64,000 nt of DNA from Onchocerca volvulus (Eukaryota > Nematoda > Chromadorea > Rhabditida > Onchocercidae). Positions within the stretch are counted from its first letter, which is position 1. Every line of letters begins with the position of its first letter. Of the stretch, positions 36,862 to 49,000 are shown piece by piece. The stretch covers positions 25,721,832-25,785,831 of the forward strand of contig HG738137.1 of assembly GCA_000499405.2 (NCBI GenBank). Reading direction: 5' to 3'. The notes under the pieces are model-generated. The model had not been told where the DNA came from. It was given only the letters and a program-made list of their open reading frames with translations, and did not search any database. A program made the translations under genes and the position numbers.

Positions 36862-37271
36862 CTACTGTAAATGGAGAGACATAGTAGAATAATAGAGTTT
36901 GCGTGTAAGAAGACGAGTATGAGAGATTAAGCAAGAAACTTCGCCTGCCAAGGAGAAACTATGCAACACCGGTAAAATTACCGGCAACATTCCCCACAAA
37001 ACCATCAGCAACACCTCCGGAAAAACCACCGTTAATATCCCCGACAAATCCATCTAAAGTAGAACCGGACCGGAAAACTGCTCACCTCTTACTTGACCGG
37101 CCATGTTTGGGTTCGAGATGCGAAAAGAGCCGAAAAGTTGAGTCCGGAATGCGTAATGTATCGTTGGATGGCCATGCTTTTGTTGGCAGGATTTTGATGA
37201 AATTCGGATGGTGAGCAAGTTTTCCGGTTTGTTTTCCCGGATTTCTCTTCTTTTCCTTTTCCATATCACAT
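36862..37271. other. GC-rich island open in several frames (possible exon, strand unclear)
   Basis: This stretch has far more G+C than its surroundings. On the plus strand a frame from about 36906 to 37214 is Pro/Lys/Thr-rich (KLPATFPTKPSATPPEKPP) but lacks an early ATG. On the minus strand an ATG-initiated frame 37264-37084 (starting MEKEKKRNPGKQTGKLAHHP) runs into a strong AG|GTGAGC donor. A second minus frame further on is Gly/Phe/Val-rich, with two similar units around DGFVGDINGG and DGFVGNVAGN. The DNA has two imperfect units of roughly 50 bp and an inverted repeat CCGGTAA-AA-TTACCGG near 36971-36986. At least one strand is probably coding; I cannot decide which and recognise no family. 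Confidence 0.4.
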
Positions 37272-37917
37272 CCATTCTATTCTACTTTTCATTTATCTAT
37301 CTCATTATGGTGCACTCAAGTATATTGTTATATTTCATACACTTCTTCTCTTTACTCTTATTTTGATATACTATCTATTCTTTTATCTTCTTCTTTTCCA
37401 ATCCAAGCTGATTGTTCTCTTTGTTGATGTTTGAACTTGAAAATACGGATATTTAGAAAACATAAATGTATAAAAATACTAAAAAATACGAAATATTAGA
37501 AAATATCAGTAGCTATGATTCCAAATTTTCGCTTTATTTCAAAAATTTTTTTATTTCATTTCAATTTTTTCATTTTTTAAAAATTTCTTATTTCACTCTT
37601 TTTTTCTCAAATTCCGATTTACTCTTATAATTTTCTGAGCCGAAATGCAAAATAAAGGAGTGAAGTATAAATGAAAGGATTCATGCTTTGCGTATATCAT
37701 ATTGTAACAATTTAGAATCTCTTGAAATATTCATTGCTTGAAAATGTGAATTCAACTTGAATTTATGAAATCTATTTATCATTTATCACTTGCGTTGGCG
37801 AATTTTCAAAAATAAATTATATTAAGTAAAAAATAAAAAGCAAAACTTTAATAATTTATAAAATTTGTCAACTTTTGTAAATTAATTATAACTGCAAAGA
37901 ACTCATATGTTGATGAT
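37272..37917. other. Intergenic DNA upstream of transaldolase
   Basis: This is AT-rich with long T runs and nothing codable. It presumably contains the transaldolase promoter. Confidence 0.4.
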
Positions 37918-37924
37918 TTTCCAG
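37918..37924 (+). promoter_or_regulatory. Candidate spliced-leader acceptor of transaldolase
   Basis: TTTCCAG ends eight bases before the transaldolase ATG. A cis-spliced upstream exon ending in phase 2 would create a stop here, so a trans-splice site is the simpler reading. Confidence 0.5.
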
Positions 37925-37932
37925 ACATAATT

Positions 37933-40900
37933 ATGGCATCAGTTTTGGAACAGATGAAAAAGTCGACAAAAGTTGTCGCGGATTCTGTTGATTTCAATGG
38001 TAAGATGTTGGGAAAAATGATTGGATAAATTTTTTCCTTTTTAGTTTATTCTTTCGGTTTATGATGGAAAATATCTTGTAGAAAGAGAAATGAAATTTGA
38101 ATTGATTTTCAATTTTCGATTGTATAACCGAAAACTGAAGATAAATTGAAAAAGAATTTTTAGTTATATAACCGAAATTATTTTTAGAATAAATAGAAAT
38201 CAAAAATAGTGAAATGGAATAGAATAAAACAGAAAATGGAATAGACTAGAATATGATGTAAAAGGAATGAATAAGATAAGATATAGAAAAGAACAGAATT
38301 GAAAGGAATGTATCAAAAGTTTCCTTCGATAATAAGTTGAAATGGAATGAAATGATGCAGTTCTAATTTATTTTTTAATTAAAATCTTGAACATATCATG
38401 ATAATGGAATCTTTCCTGCTATGTTCATCTAAGTAGGTAATGCAAATGATTGCATCTCGATTTTTCGGAAGGAACTTATCTTGTACCAGATCATTACTAA
38501 GCACATCTGGTTCACCTTTTGGTTAGAATGATCCTTAAAGATAGACTTTCTTCTGATTAGAATGATTCATGAAAATAGGCCATCTATCTTTAGCAAAATC
38601 AAAATACAATAGTAGTTTCTCATTTTACTTGGATTTTCCGGAATATTATGTTATGCTATAATTTAACATAAGAAATATTTAAAGAATTAAATTCCAATTT
38701 TATAAATTTTTGACTTTATGAAATGATGTAATGCTTATTTTTTTGCAGTAATGAAAGAGGTTGGTGCTGTAGATGCTACAACAAATCCATCCATTCTATT
38801 GGCAGCATCCAAACTTGATGACTATAGACGTTTTTTGAATGAGGGTATTGCATATACCAAGAAATATAGCTCATCATTAACTTGTCAAGATGTAAAGTTT
38901 TTCCGAAAATTATTTTAAATAATTTCTGAATTTTTGAAATAATTATGAAATATGTTAGTCGAAACATTTGATAGTGAGTGTATATTATCGACTCATCTAG
39001 TATTCGTTTAGATGATAGCAGTATGATTACATGACTCATTGAATGTATTCTTTATTAACTTTCTAGAAAAGATTCATCCGTGAGAAATTTTCGTTCCATT
39101 CTTTAATGTGGAAAATTGAGTAAGTTCTGTGAAGATTAATTATTTCTTTTTGATTTTTTTTCATCTTCTATAGTTCCGTGCCTTGGCTATGGATAAAATA
39201 GCAGTTTTGATGGGAAAAGAAGTATTAAGTGTTGTTCCTGGTCGTGTTTCAACGGAAGTTGATGCTAGGTATAGATTTTTTGTTTTAATCTTGTTATCAC
39301 ATCTTGTTTAGTTTATTACTTTATCTTCTTTACTTTTTTTCCTTTTTTTTTTTCTTTTTTGAAATGAAAAATATGTTCAATAAAATTATATACTTTTAGG
39401 CTAGCCTTTGATAAAAATGCACAAATTGAGAAAGCATTGGCTATTATAAAGCTATATGAAGAAGAAGGAATTCCAAGAAAACGTGTGCTAATAAAAATAC
39501 CCGCATCTTGGGAAGGCATTCAAGCTGCTCGGTTAGTTCATCTTGTCAAATATGCAGAAACATTTGTTTATATCATTCAGAACTTTATTAATCTTGTGCA
39601 ATTTTTGTACTAAAATATTAGCAATGACTGGTTTGTTCATTCATTTAAGAGATAATTCTATCAGTTTGCAAAGAGACTGTTTGATTATTTAAATGCATTT
39701 TCATTGGTGGACTATTTTGATTCCAGTGGATAGACAAGGCGTTTTTCTAATGGTCGTATGATTACATTTTTGTTTAACTGAAGTTTTTGAACACTGATGT
39801 TTGTGATATGTAGCCTTAGGAATTTCATTGAATTATTTTACTGTCCTAATTAAACATTTCATACTTTTAATAGCCTTTTCACAAATGAATAACCCATATA
39901 TTTTTTATTTTGTTTAACTGAAGTTTTTGAAAATATATTCTTATCTCTTTATCTTTATTCTATCATCGCTAATTTCAGTTAATGCGATTGGATTTAAGTT
40001 TTTTTTTTTTTTTAATTTAATTATTCATTTTTATCTGTGTCAACAAATTTCTCAATTTCAGCGTACTTGAAAGTGAGCACGGCGTCCACTGTAATATGAC
40101 GTTACTTTTCAACATTTATCAGGCTATCGCATGTGCCGAAGCAAATGCGACATTGATTTCTCCGTTTGTTGGCCGAATTCGTGATTGGTATTTGAAAAAT
40201 ACAGATGTGAAAGATTATACACGTGAAACGGATCCGGGTGTTCAGGTCTTCTGCATTATTCAAATTTTTATTAGATAAATTTGAAATTTTTTAAAATTTA
40301 AAATTTAGTTTAAATTTAAATTTAAATTTAATTTTGTAAAAACAAATTTAAATTTAAATTTGATTTTTTGTAAAAAAACGAATAAAATAAAAACAAATTT
40401 ATTTATTTATTTTTTTTGAAAAAATTCAATTCAATATATGAAAACAGAAAGAAAGTGTAAATTTTTCTCTTTTAAATTAAATAATTTTCAATAACCTTAC
40501 AATATCTCTAGAGTGTTCGAAAAATATATAATTATTACAAAAAATATGGTTATAAAACAGAAATTATGGCGGCATCATTTCGGAACGTGGATGAAATCAA
40601 AGGTCTTATTGGTTGTGATCTAATGACCATCAGGTACGAAACGCTTTTATCTTTCCTTTACCGTTGAAGCTCTACTAAAAGAAAAATTCAGTGTTTTACA
40701 TTTTTGAGGGATCTTATCAAGCTATGTAATTTTTTTTGCAGTGCTCCATTACTCAAAGATTTATCGGTTGACAAAGAAAATGTTCCTGTAATTTTGAGCC
40801 CAGAAAAAGGTAAATTTATATTTTTGTGTATCCACAGATTTTTCCATGAAATTGCTTTTTCTTTCATACAAAACTTGTTCTATTTCCGATTTCTTTACCA

Positions 40901-41138
40901 AGGAAAATATTATCAGGCTGATTAATGTTTGGTATGTTTGAATATATCGAAAAGAAAAGAAAAAAATCTTGCAGCTGAATCATTTGAAATGCGGAAGATT
41001 TCACTTACTGAATCGATGTTTCGGTATGAAATGAATGAGGATAAAATGGCAACAGATCTTTTGGCTGATGGAATACGTCGTTTTGCAGCAGATGCCCGAG
41101 CAATGGAAGATTTGATTGATAAAGTCCGTTTCGAATAA
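37933..41138 (+). CDS. TALDO1: Transaldolase, eight exons
   Basis: Exons 37933-37999, 38749-38891, 39174-39268, 39400-39531, 40062-40245, 40512-40633, 40742-40809 and 40975-41138 join in phase to 324 residues (human 337). The family signatures are in order: [12 protein letters not shown] (31-42), [29 protein letters not shown] with the Schiff-base lysine (Lys134), [62 protein letters not shown] and a C-terminal [26 protein letters not shown]. Transaldolase moves a three-carbon dihydroxyacetone unit between sugar phosphates in the non-oxidative pentose phosphate pathway, in the cytosol. All recognisable active-site residues are present. The exon 6 acceptor could be CTCTAG or CTCTAGAG; the first keeps the frame. 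Confidence 0.98.
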
Positions 41139-41439
41139 GCAATATTCAAATTATTCGTATCCGAAATAATTAACTTGTTCTTTCCTTTTGTTTTCAAGCA
41201 TTTCTTCATTTCTATAGAACTTTTTTCAAAAGAAGAAAAAATGAATTGACTGTGATTCAGATGATGAAAAATGAATAGACTGTGATTCAGATAATGTATT
41301 GTCTTTTATTTTATTATCATAATTTTTGTTGAATGATTAACTCTTGCTTTCAAGTATATCATATCATTTAGCATTATTAAGAGGTATGAACTAATTTTTA
41401 ATTTTATAAATTATGGATATTTTATTGCAGTATGCTATA

Positions 41440-41445
41440 AATAAA
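41440..41445 (+). promoter_or_regulatory. Possible poly(A) signal of transaldolase
   Basis: AATAAA lies about 300 bases past the transaldolase stop. It is plausible in position but common by chance. Confidence 0.35.
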
Positions 41446-41843
41446 TACCGTTATTAGTGCAAGCCAGTCAAAAGTTTATTTGAATAAATGGGATTTCTAA
41501 TTGCACCAGTTTTTCTCTTTAAAAAATTTATCGGAATATTTATCAGAAGATTTGAATGAGCATTTTGATTTAGCTTGATCACTGAATACATAAATTTCAA
41601 GCAGAAATAACATTTTAAAGATTAATTATTCCCTAATATTTCTACTGAAGTTTCATTTTTGCTTGTTTTTTGATGATAAAATTCAATTTCTTTAAAATCC
41701 AGTCCTCCATGTTTATATTTGAAAATTTGTGGTTTGTACAAATTCTAGTGATTTGATAGCATATGTTATATAACATTCCAATAATTTTACTGATTTCCTA
41801 GATTAAAAAGAAAAAAAAGCTGTTAGTCAGTCCAAAGAATATG

Positions 41844-41907
41844 TCATTGGATGAGTGGCTTGTTATTTCTCTTGTTTAGGAAAAATAACAACCCATTCAT
41901 CCAATGA
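41844..41907. ncRNA. Pre-miRNA-like hairpin candidate
   Basis: Two 25-base arms (41844-41868 and 41883-41907) pair over their whole length with one G-U wobble and one C-C mismatch around a 14-base loop. The total of 64 bases and a near-complete stem match the size of animal microRNA precursors. The arms start TCATTGGATGAG and end CATCCAATGA. There is no coding frame here. It could also be a remnant of an inverted-repeat transposon, and expression cannot be judged from DNA. Confidence 0.4.
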
Positions 41908-42702
41908 TAAATCATTTTCTCAAGTTTATTTGAATAAATGGGATTTCTAAACAAAAGAAAACCAGAAAGACAAAGTCAAAAAGATAAACAAAAAATATAT
42001 TGATTTTTCTCATTTTTCTCCACTTCAATATTAATTTGAACTGCTAAATCACCAGATATTATTGAATTATAGATTTATTTTGAGATTATACCAATTTGTC
42101 ATATCACTTTTCTTCTATTCGATGATTGATACGGGAATTTTACTAGCCTTTCATATCATTTTTTTTTTTTTTTTACTAGAAATTGATTAAAAAAATTTCA
42201 ATTCGAACAGTGTTTTTTCTTTTTTTTTTTTTGATTTCTATTCTAAGAATAATAAAATTCATAACTTTTCAGTTTTTATTATTTCCTTATTTTCTTGTCT
42301 AAAATTTTTAATTTTCAAATCATTTTGAATCATAATTACAATTTCTATTTGCCAGTTACCGTGCTGATTCTTTTGTTTTCCTTGGGTAATTTTTATTCTT
42401 TTTTCCTAACTTTCATTCATTAGTTTTATAATTTTGACGGCAAATTGTTGAACTGTTCGATCCAATTCCTTAAATTTTCAGAAATCTTGCTATTTTACCG
42501 TTTCTTTGTATCTAAAATAATTTTAGCTTTCTAAAGGAATAAATATCTTATAATTTACTTTTATATTAATTAAATTAAGAGAATGGACCTTTTGAACTTG
42601 GTTCGATCATTTCGTTAATCATTATAGGTAATTTTTCATGCTTTTGAGTAATAGGTAATGTTTCATCATTATAGGTAATGATTCATGCTTTTGGAACTTT
42701 TT

Positions 42703-42797
42703 GTTTTGCATCTTAAAAAAGCTAGTAATATATATAATATTATGCATTATTTAAATATGACACTGTTATCGTTATCAACTGATAAGTTTTCTATCAC
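42703..42797 (+). repeat. 93-bp dispersed duplicate, copy 2
   Basis: This matches 26738-26830 over its full length with a few substitutions, ending in the shared CAACTGATAAGTTTTCTATC. Immediately before it, a TCATTATAGGTAATG motif recurs two to three times (42615-42690). Confidence 0.8.
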
Positions 42798-45700
42798 AGG
42801 ATTTCATATCTTTGAATCTCCCTAATTTTTATTAATTTACAGTTTTTCAATTAAACTCGATTTCGATCAAGATTTTGTTTCAATAATGTAATTATCAAAA
42901 ATGATTGCATTTTCAAAATTATCAAAACATATAGCATGTTGCTTAGTGACAATGAACTTGCTTAAGCAATATTTTTGCAAACACGAAGGTATTTCAATGT
43001 AAGATAAGTGGGTAATATTTTTTCAATCAAATTGAAATTTTTTAAAATTCAATGATGAATTTTGTAATTGATTAAGACACGAACAATTTTAAAGGTAAAT
43101 TTTAAATTTCTTGTTTGATCTATGCTGTTGCATCTTACAATCTAACAATTTTGATGAAGTCTTTTATTTCATCTTTTTTTTTTTTTTTTTTAATTTCAAT
43201 CTTTTAATAACATGAATTATTTTGGCTGCAAAAACTTTCTCTTTTCTCAATATTCATTATGCCTTATTTATTTATTTTCTTTTTTTTGAATAAATATATC
43301 ATTTGAAATATTACATGAAAGATTTAATCAGAAAAACGCTAGTACTATTTTGAACAAATAAAATTTGAATACTTTTCTATATTTAATTTCATTCTAACAA
43401 ACATAATCTAACAAAAATAGCATTAAATCTTAAAAACAAGAAAAATTTGTCGAATAGTTGAATCAAAAAACGATATTGTTCATAATTTATCGATAATAGA
43501 TTTGTCCATATGTTATTTGATTTATTTATTACTTCAAATATTATAAGGCATTTACCTATACTACCATTAAGTAATTTATCTAATTAAATTATCTAATCCT
43601 TTTTTCTAATCGGTCAGAATATTCAATCTTTTGCTTTAGTTCGGTATTCGACAAGTAGCTTTTTTCAAACTTTATTAAACCTCATTAATTTCAATACAGG
43701 TCTTCTGTGAATAACTTCCGTACTATCAAAAAAAAATTCAAATTATCGGTTGCTTTTTTAACTAATCTTCGAAACTTCACAAATTCTAGCAATCCTCAAT
43801 ACCTCTAACTCTCAAATAACTTCACTACTATCAAATGGAATTTGAAATTATCGGTTGTATTATTGATATTCATCAATTCATTTTGTATCATAGTTACGGC
43901 AAATAAAATTCGTCATATCAACGACTTCATATTACAACAAAATCATTTGTACCAAATTCCTATTCCTCCTACAAACAACTTTTCAAAAATTATTTCCAAT
44001 ATGACAACATTAATAATTTATTTATTTAATAAGCGCATCTTATGACAACAGCAATAATTCAAAAAATATTTCTGAAAAATGTTTTCGAAATTTTTTAATC
44101 CATAACTAATGGATTAGATTATTAAAAAGCTAACATAATGATAAAACCAGTCATTAATAATTATTTAGAAAATCATTGCAAATTTCAAAAAATAAAATAA
44201 GAAAAGGGATTAATCTAATAGTTGAATTATCAATTTGAAATCTCTCCTTAGCAAAATAATATTGATCTTCTTTATGTCAGTTCTATTTTAATTGGATATA
44301 CTCAATAATATTTCTAAATCCTAAATCGATTAATGGAATTCCTGATTTAAAGTATTCAATTGAAATCAAGAAACTGATTTATAAGATAATAAAGAATATA
44401 TGAATGCAATCTAAATTAGTCCCTACGAAGCCTTCATATTGAAATTGTTGAATTTTGGAAGTTTTATGGAACTTCATCTCATCCATAAATTTGCTATTTA
44501 TAACAAATCATCTGACTGAAATTTCGAAAATTCATTAATAGAAGAATTTTGCTTAAATTGCTCTTTCCGCCGGATAGTAAGAGCAAAAAATAAATATTAA
44601 TTTAAAATATTTTTATAATTTTTGAAGTTTCTGATGGCGATGAGTTATGTATGATTTCACAACAAACGTGCACATGTTTTTACATTCGAAAATTCTAAAT
44701 GAAAAAAAAAATTTACATTCGAAAATTCTAAATGAATAAAAAATGAATTTTATATTCATCTGGTTTAGAATTTAAAAAAAAAAAAAAAAAAAAGAGAATC
44801 TGGTGCTTCGTAATAACTTATGGTTGTAGGAAAATTCCGATTTACAGAAGGAGGATTAAAATTAATGAATATTGATAATTATTTCAATTATACTACTTAT
44901 ATTTAATTTTCAAATAATCTGATTCAAAATTCATTTTCAAGTTTTCAAATCTCTAATTTGACTAAATCATTCACCACACATGTTAAAATGATTGGTTGAT
45001 TTCAACCGATTAATTTGTTGAGACTTGAATGAAACTTTGATGAACTTTTCATTTAATTGGCTTTTGGCTTAAAATGACATCTTTTTTTACGATTAATTTA
45101 AGAAAAACGAAATTGAATGGCTCAATCCAAATCAGTCGTATTATTCATTTAACAAATTTTTTGGCTTAAATTGATATCTGAAAAGTTTCAATTCGACTTA
45201 GATTCATCGTCTTGTGACAATTTATTTTACAATCAATCTTTTTAAAATTTTGTTTAATCTTCTTTAAAATGACATATATTTCTTTTACAGCCTATTTTTT
45301 TCTATTTAGGCTTTTATTAGATTAAAAATCACGAATTTACTTCGTTTATTTAGGCTTCTTTCAAATTTAAAAAAAAAAAAAAAAAAAATTTAAAAAAAAA
45401 AAAAAAAAAAAAGAATTGGTGCTAAATCGATCGGCGTCATTTATTCATAATTTTCCATCAATCATTCATTATACATTCTTCTTACATTTATAATTTATTT
45501 CATTTATTTATATTTTTTTTCAAATTTAAAAATCAAAAAGACGCGTTTTATTCAGTTCAGTTAATTCTGATAGGACAGTTAGGGAAGTGACATTTGTTAA
45601 ATTATTACTAAAATTGCCTAAACTATTTTATGCCAATGGTTGCATTTTTAAAGATAAAAATTGTTAAAGTATTCGATATATTTTCTTTGTGAAAAGTTTT

Positions 45701-45895
45701 TTTTCCTCAATTTTTTTTAATTCCTCAATTTTTTGGTAATTATTGCTTGCATCCTTGACTTCGAGTTGTATTAAAATTTTAAATTTGAATAATAATTAAT
45801 GATTATTTTCAAATTTCTGAGGATTTTCTTGCAATTTTTCTTTTTTCTTTTTTTTATCACAAAATTCGTTTTGTAAACATTCCTGTCTAATAAAG

Positions 45896-45901
45896 TTTAT
45901 T
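45896..45901 (-). promoter_or_regulatory. Possible poly(A) signal of the MARCH gene
   Basis: AATAAA on the minus strand lies about 100 bases past the stop codon at 46003-46005. Confidence 0.45.
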
Positions 45902-46002
45902 TATTAGCAAGGTGGATTAAAATTTACCATTGTATAGAATAAGATAAAGGCAAAGAATATGCATAAGGATAAGGATAATTTTATGAAATTTTATTAAATC
46001 GA

Positions 46003-49000
46003 TTATTTTATTGCTTTTTTATTCATATCAGAATCAATAAAACGTATAGCACGTTGTTTGTTGATATAATGCCAAATACGCATAGCAATATTTATTAAAC
46101 CACCAATTAAGGTTGATATAATTAAAAGTGTCACAACTGAAATAATTAATTTTAAAATCATAAATTAACAATAATAAATGATGGAAAAAACTTTTTCTGA
46201 CCTTTTAATTGCAAATATTTATTATTTTAATTATAAATATTTAATTTTCATTTTATATATATATATACATTTTATCTTATTCCTATATATATTTATATAT
46301 ATAGGAATAAAACTAAATGAAATAAGAAATGAAATTTTTAATCAAATTAAATCTAAAATATAATCTATGATTAAAAAGATACGTACGAATGCGTGCAATA
46401 TCAGGTGAACGTGGTGGTAAACCAGCTATGAAAATTCGATTAAAAAATTCTCGTTCAATTGTAAGTGCTATCATATACCATAAACATAGTGATAAACAAA
46501 TCACTGATGATATTTCAACAATATTCTAAAAATTGATATAATTGATATTGATATTTAATATATAAAAAATTGATCTTTTAATCTTTTCGATATTAATTAT
46601 AATTAATTAATTACATAGTTATATTAAATTATTACTGCAAAATTTTTGATTAGTTATTCATCATTATTAATTATTCATCATTATCAATTTTTATCAACTT
46701 CACTATCCTATATTCATCAATCATACATTTATTAATTCGATTTTTTGTTACATCAATATGGCTTTTTAAAACATTAGTTATAGATTGAATAAAATATTTG
46801 AACCAACTAAATTGTTAGTGAAATGGATCATTAATGAATATTATTTATCAATTAATACAAAATTAAATTAAAATTGAATTCTTTTCTCCAATATCAATTG
46901 GGATAACAGAATATCTCATTTTAATTTCATTTTCATTTTATTACTTTATTTAAATATATTTCTTAATTTATTCAGATTATTTATTTAAAGTCATATCGAA
47001 ACTTAAAAACCTTAACTTTATGTATTTAATACTCTTTCCTTACTAATATTTTGAAATGTTAAAGGAAAAGTTTCAATCTGAAAGTAAGTTTAAAATAATC
47101 GCTTCGAAGCAAATCTTGTTGCCTTTGAAAATCATTGAAGCAATATAATGGTTCGAAATAATTTAAAATTTAATGCCTTTAGAAAAAAAAAATGAAAATT
47201 TGTTTTTTAAGTAAGATCAAAATACCAAATTTGAAATTTTTGCATTATTTTCATTCAAAATTTTTGATCTACAAATTTCATTTATTTTCTTCAACTTTTA
47301 ACCTTCTCTTAATATTTCATATTTAAATACTTCATTATACTAATACAAAAATAACTGAAAATAATATATTACATTGAATAAGTTTTCATCCCGCAATATT
47401 TTCCTCAGAAAGCTCAGAAAGTTTTGACAACTTTTCAATATTTAATAATTTTTTTAGCGCAAGTATTATTTATTTCATTTCCGCTATTTTCTTATAGCAA
47501 TAATTTGAATCAAATATGAAAGAATTTGAAAAACAAAAAAAAAAAAACAAAAAATTTCATATTTCAATTTGATTTAATGAAATTTTTAAATAAGCAAGTA
47601 AGGTGTGGTTGTTTGTTTTTTGATTTTTTTTTAGCTTTGTTTTTTTGAGCTTTTTTTTAAAGTTTTTCGTACTTTTTTTAAAATATTTTAAAGGGAGATT
47701 AATATAAATTGCATTTTCAAATTTTTCAGAACTTTCACATCTGGATGAAATGCATCTGTGATGTCAAATATTATAATATTAATAACATCTAACATTGCAA
47801 ATGCAATACATTTGCAATGTTTAGATGTTATTAATATTATATTTTATCTTATTTCAATAATGAATTTTTCAACCAGTTAAAGTGACTTCGTTAAACTTTA
47901 AAACTGTCCTTTCTTTCTTATATGATATGAGAAATTTTGAAATTTTTTGAAATTTCTGAAACAACAAAGTTGGTGGTTTTTAAAATCTATTTTTCTAATT
48001 GATGCTGCAAGTTTTATGGAAAAAAAAAGTTTTTTTTCCTTTAGCTAAAGTAATTTTATTTTGCATAAACAAAACCAAAAATCATTAAAATTTTGTTTTT
48101 GTAAGCTTAATCGTTAGAACATCTTAATAGTATTTCATATTCATTCATTTCTTCATTTGCTTGATGAGTTTTTTCCTACAAACTAAATCACGTACTTTTA
48201 CGGTAAATGACTGCGAAATTATTATTTTGCTTGCAATGATTATCAAACAAGAATTAAAATCAAACTGATTCTAGTCATGTAATTTAGTATTTTATTTTGA
48301 CCAATTCCTCGCTAGTACTGTCAGTTAAATTTAATTTGATTTTAGCTGAATAATCTAATGCTTTTTTTTTTTTTCTAACCATTTCAACTAAATAATCGAA
48401 TGTTTTATTTCCTATTAAAAAAAAATTTAAGACCTCAAATACTACAACTATTTCAATTTTAGGATGCTAGTAGCATTCTAGTCTACAAATCGTATTAAGA
48501 AAATTGTCTTCTTTTTTTTTTTTTTTATTTAATTTCCCAAAAATTACTTATACGCTTCCATTAATTGAAATGGGAATAAAAATTCAACATTAACTTCTTC
48601 CTATTTTTTACATTTCCCATTGCAAAATATTCAAGCAATTTCACTGGCTGACTAATTATTATTATTTATAGAAATTCTAATAATTTTACAAAAAAAAATT
48701 GAATATCGTAGTTGTTATCGTTGAATCAATTTTTATTTTAATATTTTGTTCTAAGCAAATTTTTCTAAGTTCCGAACTAATTTTGTAACAGTTAAAAAAA
48801 TTAATAAAACCATTTAGAATCTGTAAGAATTTATTTGGTATCGCAATTTTTGGAATTTTTTCTTTTTATATTTAATATATTTTAGTTCATAGTAAATTAG
48901 TGCAATTGTTTCATTCATATCAATTTTTATTTCATTTCATTCATACTAAATTAGTTTTCATTCATAGTAAATTAGTGCAAATGAAAAAGATCTCCTATTT

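Larger units (their letters stand above)
41139..46002. other. Intergenic DNA between transaldolase and the MARCH gene
   Basis: No coding exon is supported in nearly 5 kb. A well-placed AATAAA for transaldolase lies at 41440-41445. The region also holds the hairpin 41844-41907, a 28-bp direct repeat (41473-41500 and 41923-41950), the second copy of the 93-bp repeat (42703-42797), a tandem 30-bp duplication near 44676-44735, and long A runs at 45370-45412. A frame at 43842-44045 looks like a signal peptide but has no ATG. Confidence 0.5.

Noticed and set aside
43842..44045. Frame resembling a signal peptide (LSVVLLIFINSFCIIVTA)
   Set aside because: It has no ATG in frame, no upstream exon or clear acceptor, and no family match. 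Hydrophobic frames are common in AT-rich DNA.
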